Assembly (NCBI GenBank): GCA_034926785.1
Contig: JAYFQU010000036.1
Location: 1 to 57,811 of the forward strand
Direction of reading: 5' to 3'
Source of the DNA: UBA7703 sp034926785
Lineage (GTDB): Bacteria; Bacillota; Clostridia; Christensenellales; CAG-138
DNA length: 57,811 nt
Position numbers and translations under genes: made by a program. The notes beneath the pieces were generated by a model. It was not told where the DNA came from and ran no database searches. It saw nothing but the letters and a program-made list of their open reading frames with translations. Shown here piece by piece: positions 32,987-41,682 of this stretch (within the stretch, counting starts at the first letter, position 1; the number at the start of each line of letters is the position of its first letter).

Positions 32987-33835
32987 ATGTTCAAAATAGC
33001 AACGCTCGCAGACTGGTTTGGAGTAGGTCTTATTGAGGGAATACGCGAGTCCCAGCGCTGTGGAGCCGAAGGCGTCCAGATCTACGCCGCCGGTGAGCTC
33101 GACCCGCGCACCATCTCGCAAGAAGACGTTCAGCGCGTGAAAAACACACTGATCGAATGCGGCCAGGCGGTGACCGCGCTCTGCGGCGAGCTCGGCGGCT
33201 ACGGCCTTGAGCGCACGGAGGACAATCCGGAGAAGATCGCCTACCTGAAAAAGGTGATCGACCTCGGTCTTGAGCTCGGCTGCCATGTGGTCACGACGCA
33301 TATCGGCGTTGTGCCAAAAAACAGGAATCACCCGCGCTATGCAATCATGCGCGCGGCCTGCGCCGAGATCGGCGCCTATGCCGCTAAACGCGGGTGTTCG
33401 ATCGCCGTCGAGACAGGGCCGGAGCCGATCGATGTGCTCAGCCGTTTTATCGACGACTGCGGCCCCGGCATCGGCATTAACTATGACCCGGCGAACATCG
33501 TGATGGTGACGGGTGTGGATCCTGTCGAAGGCGTCCGCATCGCGGGCAAGCGCATCGTGCACACGCACGCAAAGGACGGGAAAAATCTGGTTCCCGTGGA
33601 TGCGGAGTCGTTCTATCACGGTTTTGCCGAGGGTGGACTGGAGTGGATGCAGTCCCAGGGCGTACTGATCGAAACCCCGCTGGGCGAGGGCGATGTGCGC
33701 TGGGGCGAGTATCTCTCGGCGCTGAAAGAGACCGGATATGACGGATACCTCACCATTGAGCGCGAGGTGAAAAACGGCGCGGAGGACATTCGCATGGCCG
33801 TCCGTTTCCTCGCCGACGCAATCGCCAAACTCTGA
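32987..33835 (+). CDS. Sugar phosphate isomerase/epimerase, AP-endonuclease-2-type TIM barrel (copy 1)
   Basis: 282 aa of the xylose-isomerase-like TIM barrel family. Metal ligand candidates lie at the strand ends: the Glu in SIAVETGPEP, Asp in GINYDPANIV, His in IVHTHAKDG and Glu in YLTIEREV. AAGGAG precedes the ATG, 9 nt after the oxidoreductase stop. Such partners of Gfo/Idh enzymes isomerise or dehydrate keto-sugars. A specific reaction cannot be assigned. Confidence 0.85.
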   Translation: MFKIATLADWFGVGLIEGIRESQRCGAEGVQIYAAGELDPRTISQEDVQRVKNTLIECGQAVTALCGELGGYGLERTEDNPEKIAYLKKVIDLGLELGCHVVTTHIGVVPKNRNHPRYAIMRAACAEIGAYAAKRGCSIAVETGPEPIDVLSRFIDDCGPGIGINYDPANIVMVTGVDPVEGVRIAGKRIVHTHAKDGKNLVPVDAESFYHGFAEGGLEWMQSQGVLIETPLGEGDVRWGEYLSALKETGYDGYLTIEREVKNGAEDIRMAVRFLADAIAKL

Positions 33836-33891
33836 ATCGCTCCCGCGTAAGAGAACATTAACATATTGCTTGAATTAGGAGGAACATTGCT

Positions 33892-34806
33892 ATGATGAAA
33901 CTCGGGCTTGTCTCCGCAATTTTACCCGACGAGAGCTTTGAAGCGCTCATCGACTACGCTGCGGGCGTCGGTTTTACGTGCGTCGAGGTCTGCTGCTGGC
34001 CAAAGGGCAAGGCGGTTCGCCGCTATGCCGGTATCACGCATATCGACCTGGACGAAAGCGACAGCGCAAAGCTGCTGTATTATCGCAACTATGCCGAGCA
34101 GCGCGGCGTCGCCATCTCCTCGCTTGGTTATTATCCAAATCCGATGGACGCGGACGAAGAGGCCTCCAAGGTTGCCATCGCGCATCTGTATAAGCTCATC
34201 GACGCCTCCGCGCTCATGGGCGTCAATATGATCACCACCTTCATCGGCAAGGACAAGACCAAGACCGTGGAGGAAAATCTCGACAAATTCGAGCTGGTCT
34301 GGAAGCCCATCGTCGCCTATGCCGAGCAGAAGGGCGTCCGCATCGGCATTGAGAACTGCCCGATGCTTTACACCGTCAACGAGTGGCCCGGCGGCAACAA
34401 CCTCGCCAGCACGCCGTATATTTGGCGGGAGATGTTCAAGCGCATCCCCTCGGATTTTCTCGGCCTGAACTATGACCCTTCCCACCCGTATTTGATCGGC
34501 GCGGATTATGTCAAGCCGCTTTACGAGTTCAAGGACAAGATCTTCCATGTTCACTTTAAGGATATCCAGATCCATCAGGACAAGGTAGACGAATACGGTG
34601 TGTTCTCCTACCCCGCGCTCTGGCATTCGCCAAAGCTCCCCGGCCTCGGCGGCGTGGACTTCGGCGCATTCGTCTCCGCGCTCAACAACATCCGCTATAA
34701 GGGATATGCCTGCATCGAGGTGGAGGACCGCGCATTTGAAAGCTGCGTTGCCGATGTCAAGCAGGGCATTGAGCAGTCCTACCGCTTTATGAGGCAATAT
34801 CTGTAA
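33892..34806 (+). CDS. Sugar phosphate isomerase/epimerase TIM barrel (copy 2)
   Basis: 304 aa of the same superfamily as its neighbour but a different branch. Metal site candidates are RIGIENCPM, LNYDPSHP, FHVHFKDIQIHQD and CIEVEDRAF. A second ATG follows directly (33895); AGGAGG is 9 nt before the first, which is preferred. The pair of barrel enzymes suggests two sequential isomerisation steps on the product of the oxidoreductase. Confidence 0.85.
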   Translation: MMKLGLVSAILPDESFEALIDYAAGVGFTCVEVCCWPKGKAVRRYAGITHIDLDESDSAKLLYYRNYAEQRGVAISSLGYYPNPMDADEEASKVAIAHLYKLIDASALMGVNMITTFIGKDKTKTVEENLDKFELVWKPIVAYAEQKGVRIGIENCPMLYTVNEWPGGNNLASTPYIWREMFKRIPSDFLGLNYDPSHPYLIGADYVKPLYEFKDKIFHVHFKDIQIHQDKVDEYGVFSYPALWHSPKLPGLGGVDFGAFVSALNNIRYKGYACIEVEDRAFESCVADVKQGIEQSYRFMRQYL

Positions 34807-34865
34807 TCCTTCGCAAGGCAAGCGGCAAAAAACGCCGCATCCAAACATCTGACACGAGGTAAAAC

Positions 34866-36008
34866 ATGAATCAACTTTCCCATCGCGAGCGGGTTCTTCT
34901 CGCGCTAGACCACAAGGACACCGACCGCGTACCAATGGATCTCTGCGGCAGTACCTGCAATATGGTGGACGGCCTCTATTTCAAGGTGCGCGATATGTTA
35001 GGCATTCAGGGCGATATCCCCCCCTATCGCACGGGGCGCACCTCCAGCTATTACGACGAGCGTATCCTCAACGCGTTTGATACGGATTTTCGCCATATCT
35101 CCATCAAAAGCGCAAAAAGCCAGCCCATCACCATGCAGCCGGACGGCTCGTATATCGACGAATGGGGCGTCAAGATGCGCCTCTATGCGGGCGAGGTGCA
35201 GTGCCTTGAATCCCCGCTGGAAAACGCGGAGGACGCGGACGAGGTCATGGCGCACCCCATCTGGCCAAACACGACCGACCGCAGCCGCGTGGAAGGGCTC
35301 AAGGAACGCGTAGCGTACCTGCGCAAAAACACGGACTTTGCGGTTTCGGCAAAGTTTGTCACCTCGCTGGGCTTCTTAGAGCATGGCGGCTATCTGCGCG
35401 GATTCCAAAATTTTCTGTGCGATCTGCTCACGGACGAGGATATGGCGAACGCAATCTGCGACCGCATCATGCAGGTGAAGATCGACCTGTACTGCATGAT
35501 GCTCGAGGAGATCGACGGGGACGTGGACATCGTCGAGATCAGCGAAGATTTCGGCACGCAGGGCGGCCTTTTAGTCTCGCCGGATATCTTCCGCAAGTAT
35601 CAGAAGCCGCGCTATCAAAAGATCATCGCAGCCATCCGCGAGCGCGCGCCCAAGGCAAAGATCTTCTTCCATACCTGCGGCGCGGTATTCCCGTTGATTC
35701 CCGACTTGATCGAGACCGGCGTGGACATTCTGAATCCCCTGCAGCCGCTCGCTACCGGTATGGACTCCGCCCTCATCAAGGCGACCTATGGCGACAAACT
35801 CTGCTTCCACGGCGCAATCGATCTGCAAAGAGCGATGCCGGGCACCATTGAGGACGTGCGCCGCGAGGTGGAGACGCGCGTTGACGCGCTCTATCGCAAC
35901 GGCGGTTACATTCTCGCCCCCGCCAACCATCTGCAAATCGACACACCGGTGGAGAATGTGCAGGAACTCTTTCGCTACGCGAAGGAGTACAGCTCGCGCA
36001 AACACTAA
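34866..36008 (+). CDS. UroD-family protein in a sugar operon
   Basis: 380 aa with the uroporphyrinogen-decarboxylase fold of the MtaA/CmuA branch, not a haem-pathway HemE. Zinc-type motif H269-T-C271 (KIFFHTCGAVFPL) is present, but the distal cysteine of MtaA is replaced: the segment reads ILAPANHLQIDTPVENV with N354 where Cys is expected. This is the reverse of the lesion in the 26794 protein, which lost the His. Last gene of the operon before a strong terminator. A methyl-transfer role, such as on O-methyl sugars, is conceivable, but UroD-like proteins in sugar operons have no settled function. Confidence 0.82.
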   Translation: MNQLSHRERVLLALDHKDTDRVPMDLCGSTCNMVDGLYFKVRDMLGIQGDIPPYRTGRTSSYYDERILNAFDTDFRHISIKSAKSQPITMQPDGSYIDEWGVKMRLYAGEVQCLESPLENAEDADEVMAHPIWPNTTDRSRVEGLKERVAYLRKNTDFAVSAKFVTSLGFLEHGGYLRGFQNFLCDLLTDEDMANAICDRIMQVKIDLYCMMLEEIDGDVDIVEISEDFGTQGGLLVSPDIFRKYQKPRYQKIIAAIRERAPKAKIFFHTCGAVFPLIPDLIETGVDILNPLQPLATGMDSALIKATYGDKLCFHGAIDLQRAMPGTIEDVRREVETRVDALYRNGGYILAPANHLQIDTPVENVQELFRYAKEYSSRKH

Positions 36009-36016
36009 CTGGCAGG

Positions 36017-36060
36017 CAAACCAAACAAAAAGAGCCATATGGCTCTTTTTGTTTGGTTTG
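36017..36060. terminator. Bidirectional terminator, 44-nt perfect palindrome
   Basis: Arms 36017-36036 and 36041-36060 are fully complementary (CAAACCAAACAAAAAGAGCC around ATAT), with A and T runs inside the stem. It lies between the convergent UroD-type and NagB-type genes. Confidence 0.88.
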
Positions 36061-36115
36061 CTGCGTCATTCACTGGCTGCGCGGCCCCGAGTATTGGAAA
36101 GGGGCGCCGCAATGA

Positions 36116-36832
36116 TTACTCGAACACGTCGTCGGTCACGCAGAACTCCGTCTGCGGGAGGTTGAGCACAAAGCTCATCGGCAGATCGACCGAGGTCTTC
36201 GCTTTGGCGAGGAGCTCGATCGCGCGTTCCACCACCGGCCGCTTCTGCGGAGAGTTTGCCATGACATAGAGCTTCCGCGCCTCGCAGGCATTGCCGATGC
36301 CGATGGTGACCCCCCGGGCAAGCTTCGGCGTCTCACCCTCGAAATACTTCTGCGCAACGTTGGCGGTCACGCTGGACACCTCGGCGACATGCGTTCTAAG
36401 CGTCGGGTCTACGCCCGGCTCATTGAGGGCAACATGCCCGTTGACGCCAACGCCGAATACAATCGCGTCGAAATTACCGTGCTTTGCGATGAAGGACTCC
36501 GCGCGAATACACTCACTTTCGGGATCCGCCATACCGTCAAAGAGGAAAACGTCCCCGAAGCCGGCCTGATCCAGAAAGTATCGTTTGAGAAAGTCAGCCA
36601 TCGCGCCGTCGGCGTCCATCGATAGCCCCAGCCATTCGTCCATACCAATGAACGACGCCTGATCGAAACTGACCGTTCCGGCCGCTTTTCTGGCAAGCAG
36701 CGCCTCGAACACGGGAAACGAGGTCGTACCCGCCGCGATGCAGATCAGCGCATCCGGTTTGTTTTTTATAATTTTCGCAATGCCGCCGGCGATATATTCG
36801 CCAACGGCCTTGTCATCCGTAAATCGAATCAT
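36116..36832 (-). CDS. NagB-type glucosamine-6-phosphate deaminase/isomerase family protein
   Basis: 238 aa. NagB/RpiA/DevB-like fold with phosphate loop CIAAGTTSFPVFEALL, active-site GMDEWLGL and the NagB signature GVGVNGHVALNEPG, whose His acts in ring opening. It would convert an amino-sugar phosphate to a keto-sugar phosphate plus ammonia. It is slightly shorter than classical NagB (about 260-266 aa). The ATG lies 9 nt after the upstream oxidoreductase gene, with GGAGAT inside that gene's end. The pairing suggests degradation of an amino sugar or derivative. Confidence 0.85.
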   Translation of the reverse strand: MIRFTDDKAVGEYIAGGIAKIIKNKPDALICIAAGTTSFPVFEALLARKAAGTVSFDQASFIGMDEWLGLSMDADGAMADFLKRYFLDQAGFGDVFLFDGMADPESECIRAESFIAKHGNFDAIVFGVGVNGHVALNEPGVDPTLRTHVAEVSSVTANVAQKYFEGETPKLARGVTIGIGNACEARKLYVMANSPQKRPVVERAIELLAKAKTSVDLPMSFVLNLPQTEFCVTDDVFE

Positions 36833-36841
36833 ACAGGTGTT

Positions 36842-37921
36842 TTATCTCCAGTTATCCACGGGTTTCTTGGCATTGGAAACATAGGGCAGCGCGACCTTTT
36901 TGCCTTCTTTTGCGGAGGTGTACGCCGCATGGATGATCTCCAGCACGCGCTTGCCGTATTCGCCGTCTGTCAGCGGAGTCGCGCCGTTGCGGATGCAGTC
37001 GATAAAATGGGTCAATTCCTGCGGGTAGCCCTGGTTGAACGCTTCCTCAAACACCGGGAATGTCCAGCCCGTGGTTGCGCCCGCCTTCTCGCTGGCGTAG
37101 TCGTATCCGTCGAGGCTATACATCTGCGAGGAGTTCCCCTGGAACAAGTCAGAATAGGCTACGCCCTTGTCGCCATATACCTCGATGCAGTCCTGCATGC
37201 CACCGTGCTTGGCCCAGCTGTCCTCACCCACGCAGAGCACGGTTTTGCCGCCGCGGGAGAACTCGATCTGCGTGATAGCGTGATCCTCCGCGTCCGTATC
37301 GTGCATCACCTTGAGGAAGTTGCCGTAGACATTGACCGGGGTCGCGTCCTTGAGCATCCAGAGAAACCAGGCAATGGCGTGGCAGCCCATGTCCATCATA
37401 ACGCCGCCGCCCGCCTTGTCGCTCTCATAGAACCAGCGGCTGTGCGGCCCGCTGTGCTTCTCCGCCTGCCGGAGCATATAGACGCTGCCGACCGCGCCGC
37501 TCTCAACAATATGGCGCACGCGCTCATATTTCGGGGCAAAGCAGAGTTCCTCGGCATATAGAAGCAGCTTGCCGTTTTCCTTGCAGGCGGCGATCATCTC
37601 GTCCGCCTCGGCGATAGACAGGCAAAGCGGTTTTTCAACGATGACATGCTTCTTTGCCTTCGCGGCCTTGAGGCAGACGCCGTGGTGCAGATAGTTCGGC
37701 AGGCAAACGTCGATCACATCGCAGTCTGTCCCGGCAAGCAGCTTGTCCACGTCGTCATAGGCGGCGGGGATCCCCATCTCTTTTGCAAAGTGTTTCGCTT
37801 TTTCCAGATTGTGCGAGTAGACCGCGACAACCTCCGCATCCCGAACGAATCTCTTGTAGGAGGAGGCATGGATTTCGGCGATAAAGCCGCAGCCCAGAAT
37901 GGCTACCTTGGTGCGTTCCAT
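36842..37921 (-). CDS. Gfo/Idh/MocA-family oxidoreductase (copy 2)
   Basis: 359 aa. Rossmann motif VAILGCGFIAEIHASSY, catalytic-lysine motif IVEKPLCLS, and the second domain with MDMGCHAIAWFLWML carrying the conserved His. AAAGGGG precedes the ATG. First gene of a two-gene minus-strand operon with the NagB-type deaminase, divergent from copy 3. Substrate unknown. Confidence 0.87.
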   Translation of the reverse strand: MERTKVAILGCGFIAEIHASSYKRFVRDAEVVAVYSHNLEKAKHFAKEMGIPAAYDDVDKLLAGTDCDVIDVCLPNYLHHGVCLKAAKAKKHVIVEKPLCLSIAEADEMIAACKENGKLLLYAEELCFAPKYERVRHIVESGAVGSVYMLRQAEKHSGPHSRWFYESDKAGGGVMMDMGCHAIAWFLWMLKDATPVNVYGNFLKVMHDTDAEDHAITQIEFSRGGKTVLCVGEDSWAKHGGMQDCIEVYGDKGVAYSDLFQGNSSQMYSLDGYDYASEKAGATTGWTFPVFEEAFNQGYPQELTHFIDCIRNGATPLTDGEYGKRVLEIIHAAYTSAKEGKKVALPYVSNAKKPVDNWR

Positions 37922-37979
37922 AGAGTGAAACCCCTTTCTGAATTGAAGTTTACAAGGTTACGTGAGGAGTAAGAACGGA

Positions 37980-38052
37980 TGATCAAAATGGGCAAATCGG
38001 CCTCATTTGATCCATACAAATCAATCATAGCAGAGTTCATTCAAACAGGCAA
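37980..38052 (-). promoter_or_regulatory. Promoter and operator-like inverted repeat of the 37921 operon
   Basis: On the minus strand TTGCCT (complement of 38047-38052) and TATGAT (complement of 38024-38029) are 17 nt apart. Just downstream, GATCAAA (37981-37987) and TTTGATC (38006-38012) form an inverted repeat with an 18-nt spacer, placed where a repressor would block the start site. Confidence 0.6.
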
Positions 38053-38176
38053 TGGCTCATTTTCCCAAAGTATCATCCGTCAGCCCGCGCAATCTTTTTA
38101 TCCGTCTGTTTTCCGCGCCAACGCCGCCGCGCCTCCTTTACCGGTGACTTTTTTCATGTTTCATTCCGTCAATCAG

Positions 38177-38205
38177 TTGCATTTTCCGCTTCGGATCGGT
38201 ACAAT
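38177..38205 (+). promoter_or_regulatory. Promoter of the plus-strand operon starting at 38452
   Basis: TTGCAT (38177-38182) and TACAAT (38200-38205), 17 nt spacer. The leader to the ATG would be about 240 nt; it contains the palindrome CACCGGCCGGTG (38351-38362) but no RNA family I recognise. Apart from the two promoters nothing else is seen in the 530-nt divergent gap. Confidence 0.6.
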
Positions 38206-38451
38206 ATGTATGAAACATTATTCCGATCGTACGCGCGCTTCCTAACGCCCGGCCTCTGGCGCGGTTTTCCGGCGAAACCACCTTTGGGAATTGATCGTTC
38301 GTCATCTTTCCAAAACATCTTCGCCCGTCTCCCATTCTCCGTTGTTTCGTCACCGGCCGGTGCCTTCCTGTTTAATGCTTCCAAGCACGTGAATATCAAA
38401 CGCCTATGTAAGCTTTTTTCGCGTCCCAGCTCAGCAAGGAGGTTTATGATC

Positions 38452-39555
38452 ATGGAGCAAATCATTCAAAAACTCATTGACGCAACAAAATTCCCCCAGC
38501 CAAAGCGCAAGGACTGGCGCATCGGCTGCATCGGCGCGGGGTTCATCATGGCGGACTGCCATCTCGTCGCCTACAAAAACGCAGGCTTCAACCCCGTCGC
38601 CATCGCCTCCCGCACGCCCGCTCACGCGATGAACGTTGCCGAGCTGCGCGCCATCCCGAAAACCTATGATACCTGGCAGGAGCTCATTTCGGATGAGTCG
38701 ATTGAGGTTCTCGACATTGCCTTCCCGCCGGATCAACAGTTGGAGATCGTGCAGGCCGCCTGCAGGCAGGAGCATATCCACGGCATCCTCTGCCAGAAGC
38801 CAATTGAAATGTCGCTTTCCCGCGCGCGGGAGATCGTCCGCGCGGGTCAGGAATCGGGTAAGGCCATTGCGGTGAATTCCAATATGCGCTGCGATCAATC
38901 CATGCGCGCGCTGAAATACCTGTTGGATACAAAGGAACTGGGGGAACCCGTCATCGCGACCATCGAGATGCGCGCTATTCCGCACTGGCAACCGTTTTTA
39001 AAGGAATATGACAAGCTGGAAATCTTCGGCATGGGCATCCACCACGTGGACGCGTTCCGCTATCTCTTCGGCAATCCGGAGTGGGTCACCTGTGTCTGCC
39101 GCACGGATCCGCGCAGCAAGTTTCCGCATGTGGACGGCATTACGCAGTATACCTTCCAGTATGCGGACGGCCTGATGGCAACCTCGCTGGACGACGTTTG
39201 GGCCTGGCCGGAAGATCCCTGCGAAAAGGACACCTATATCAAATGGCGGATCGAAGGAACCGAAGGCATGGCGGAAGGCACCATCGGCTGGCCGAAATAT
39301 CCCGAACATAACCCGAGCACCCTGCGCTTCACCAGCAAGCGTTATCCGCATGTCTGGATCGCGCCGAGCTGGGACACCGTCTGGTTCCCGGATGCGTTCG
39401 AGGGAACGATGGCCGGATTGCTCACCGCGATTGAAGAGAACCGCGCGCCGGAGATCTCCGCCGAGGACAATCTAAACACCATCGCCTGTGTTGAGGCGTG
39501 CTATCGCTCCATTCGCGAGCGCCGGTCCGTCCGTCTGGAAGAGGTTTTGGACTAA
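38452..39555 (+). CDS. Gfo/Idh/MocA-family oxidoreductase (copy 3)
   Basis: 367 aa from the ATG at 38452, which lies 9 nt after AAGGAGG; an ATG two codons earlier is too close to it. The Rossmann motif is RIGCIGAGFIMADCHLVAY. The usual EKP motif is CQKPIEMS here, keeping the lysine but replacing Glu. GMGIHHVDAFRYLFG supplies the active-site His pair. It begins an operon with a TIM-barrel isomerase and a ROK kinase. Confidence 0.86.
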   Translation: MEQIIQKLIDATKFPQPKRKDWRIGCIGAGFIMADCHLVAYKNAGFNPVAIASRTPAHAMNVAELRAIPKTYDTWQELISDESIEVLDIAFPPDQQLEIVQAACRQEHIHGILCQKPIEMSLSRAREIVRAGQESGKAIAVNSNMRCDQSMRALKYLLDTKELGEPVIATIEMRAIPHWQPFLKEYDKLEIFGMGIHHVDAFRYLFGNPEWVTCVCRTDPRSKFPHVDGITQYTFQYADGLMATSLDDVWAWPEDPCEKDTYIKWRIEGTEGMAEGTIGWPKYPEHNPSTLRFTSKRYPHVWIAPSWDTVWFPDAFEGTMAGLLTAIEENRAPEISAEDNLNTIACVEACYRSIRERRSVRLEEVLD

Positions 39556-39607
39556 AACGATTGGATCATCCCGATCATACAGAATATTTTTTCAGGAGGT
39601 TTGCCCC

Positions 39608-40510
39608 ATGATTCAAGTTGGTATCTTTACCGGATATTATCCCTTCGCGCTGGACGAGGTCATCCGCCGCATCAAGGCCAGCGATTTTAACTGTGTTCAA
39701 CTCGATATCTCCTTTAAGGATTTTGACGCGACAAAGGAACCTCTGACCAAGGAAAAGGCGCGCTGGATTCGGGACGCGTTTCGCGACGCCAACCTGCCCA
39801 TCGTCGCCGTTTCCGGCTATACCAACATCATCCATCCCGACCCCGATCATCGCAAGTCCAACATCGACTATCTCAAGATGATGCTGCGCTATGCGCGCGA
39901 GCTGGGTTGCCCATATGTCGCGAGCGAGACGGGCACCTGCAACCCGGAGAGCGACTGGGTCTGGCACGACAAAAACGCAAGCCCCGCCGTGTTTGAGGAG
40001 ACCATCGAGATCATCCGCGACCTCGCGGCCTATGCCGAGGACTGGGGCGCAACGTTTATCGTTGAAAACTATGTCAACAACATCATCGGCTCCGTCGATC
40101 AGGTGGAGCAGATGTTCCGCGCGGTCAACAGCCCCGCGTTGGGTCTTCTCTGCGACCCGACGAATTATTTTGACGACAAGACCATCCGGGACGTGGACGG
40201 AACGATCGAGAGCATCTTCGCCCGCCTTTCGCCCTATATCAAGATTGCGCACGCGAAGGACATCGCCATCGCGACCGACACCGGCGAAAAACACGCTGAT
40301 ATCGACGCGGACGAGTCCCATACCTTCCGCGGTTCCGGCGCGGTGGAGCTTCCCGCGGCCGGACTCGGCATCCTCAACTACGATCTGTATGCCAAGCTCT
40401 TGAGTCAGGACCACCCGAACATCCCGCTCATCATCGAACACCTTGATCTGAGCGATATCCCGCGCGCCAAGGGATTTGTCGATTCCAAACTCAAGCGCGT
40501 CGGCGTATAA
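39608..40510 (+). CDS. Sugar phosphate isomerase/epimerase TIM barrel (copy 3)
   Basis: 300 aa from the ATG at 39608 with CAGGAGG upstream. Candidate metal ligands are the Glu in TFIVENYVNN, Asp in LLCDPTNYF, His in IKIAHAKDI and Glu in LIIEHLDL. KDIAIATDTGEKHADIDADE is an acidic loop specific to its branch. Works between the oxidoreductase and the ROK kinase by position; no specific sugar can be named. Confidence 0.85.
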   Translation: MIQVGIFTGYYPFALDEVIRRIKASDFNCVQLDISFKDFDATKEPLTKEKARWIRDAFRDANLPIVAVSGYTNIIHPDPDHRKSNIDYLKMMLRYARELGCPYVASETGTCNPESDWVWHDKNASPAVFEETIEIIRDLAAYAEDWGATFIVENYVNNIIGSVDQVEQMFRAVNSPALGLLCDPTNYFDDKTIRDVDGTIESIFARLSPYIKIAHAKDIAIATDTGEKHADIDADESHTFRGSGAVELPAAGLGILNYDLYAKLLSQDHPNIPLIIEHLDLSDIPRAKGFVDSKLKRVGV

Positions 40511-40521
40511 GGAGGAAGACA

Positions 40522-41478
40522 ATGTCCCAATTTCGTCTGGCGATCGACATGGGCGGCACGGACATCAAGACCGGCGTCGTGGACGAGCACTACAACATCA
40601 TCAAGCGGCACGTGATCCCGACGGGGCCGGAGCGCCCCTTCGAGGTGGTTGTCGCGGATATGGCGCAGGCGGCAAAGGATGTCGCCGCCATGTGCGGGCT
40701 GACGTTTGAAGATTTCCCCTGCGTGGGCGTCGGTGTTCCAAGCTGCATCAATCCGCACTCCGGCCTGCTGGTGTTTGCCAATAATACCAACTGGCGCAAC
40801 GCGCCGCTTCGCGAAGAGCTGAAAAAGCATATCCCCGTTCCGGTGTATATCGGCAACGACGCAAACTGCGCGGTGGTCGGCGAAGCCATCGCGGGCGCCG
40901 GCCGCGGCAAGAAGGACGTGTTCATGATCACCCTCGGCACAGGCGTCGGCGGCGGCATCATCATGGACGGAAAGCTTTATCTCGGTGCGGACGGCATGGG
41001 CATGGAGCCCGGACACACGGTGATTGTGCACGGCGGTTTGCAGTGCACCTGCGGCCTGTACGGTTGCCTGGAGGCTTACGGTTCGGTTGCCGCCTTGATT
41101 CAGCAGGCGCACGCCGCGGCGGAGCTGCATCCGGAGAGTTGCCTCGGCGCGGCTGCGCTGCAAAATGGCGGGAGACTCAACGGCAAGATCATCTTTGACT
41201 GCGCCATCTCCGGCGACGCTACCGCACAGCAGGTGATCGACACCTATCTGGAATATGTCGCCAACGGAATCGGTTCGCTCGTCAATCTTTTCCGCCCGGA
41301 GGTCATCCTCATTGGCGGCGGCATCTGCGACGCGGGGGACTACCTCATGAAGCCGCTCAACGCAAAGCTGCCCAAGTATGTCTTTGCGTCGGATATCATC
41401 GGCTGCCCGCCCGCCATCCGCGCAACGCTCGGCAACGCCGCCGGCACCATCGGCGCGGCCTGCCTGGATTGCATGTAG
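40522..41478 (+). CDS. ROK-family sugar kinase
   Basis: 318 aa. Phosphate loop AIDMGGTDIKTGV, sugar-binding GNDANCAVVGEAI, and GTGVGGGIIMDGKL. The zinc motif of the ROK family is intact (GHTVIVHGG then CTCGLYGCLEAYGS). It phosphorylates a hexose or amino sugar such as glucose, N-acetylglucosamine or N-acetylmannosamine; the substrate is open. No DNA-binding domain, so it is a kinase rather than a ROK repressor. AAGGAGG precedes the ATG. Confidence 0.9.
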   Translation: MSQFRLAIDMGGTDIKTGVVDEHYNIIKRHVIPTGPERPFEVVVADMAQAAKDVAAMCGLTFEDFPCVGVGVPSCINPHSGLLVFANNTNWRNAPLREELKKHIPVPVYIGNDANCAVVGEAIAGAGRGKKDVFMITLGTGVGGGIIMDGKLYLGADGMGMEPGHTVIVHGGLQCTCGLYGCLEAYGSVAALIQQAHAAAELHPESCLGAAALQNGGRLNGKIIFDCAISGDATAQQVIDTYLEYVANGIGSLVNLFRPEVILIGGGICDAGDYLMKPLNAKLPKYVFASDIIGCPPAIRATLGNAAGTIGAACLDCM

Positions 41479-41581
41479 TCTTTGCGCCCCTCTGTCTTCC
41501 GGCGCGGCGCGGTGATTTTCGCCTGCCGCGCCGAACGCGTCTCTTCGGCGGCCGCGCTTTGCGCATCATGTGTGCAGATTG

Positions 41582-41641
41582 TTATCCATGCGACCGCCTT
41601 TGCGATATAATACAGTTGTTCCGGGTCGGGGCGTCCCGACC
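41582..41641 (+). promoter_or_regulatory. Promoter and leader hairpin of the Gld-type ABC operon
   Basis: TTATCC (41582-41587) and TATAAT (41606-41611), 18 nt apart. A GGTCGGG/CCCGACC hairpin (41624-41641) follows at about the transcription start. Confidence 0.6.
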
Positions 41642-41682
41642 GTTTCATCCGAATGAATCAATCAAAGGAGCGAAGATCAGCT

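Noticed and set aside
34866..36008. HemE (haem-pathway uroporphyrinogen decarboxylase)
   Set aside because: The HxC zinc-type motif and sugar-operon context fit the MtaA/CmuA-like branch; no other haem genes are near.
36017..36060. attachment site or transposon end
   Set aside because: A perfect palindrome with internal A/T runs between convergent genes is best explained as a bidirectional terminator.
37979..38245. Possible 88-aa small protein in the divergent promoter region
   Set aside because: It overlaps both predicted promoters and an operator-like repeat, and its composition is not protein-like.
38206..38451. In-frame upstream extension of the copy-3 Gfo/Idh gene
   Set aside because: Starts at the predicted -10 region, has no ribosome site, and adds sequence with no family resemblance; AAGGAGG sits just before 38452.
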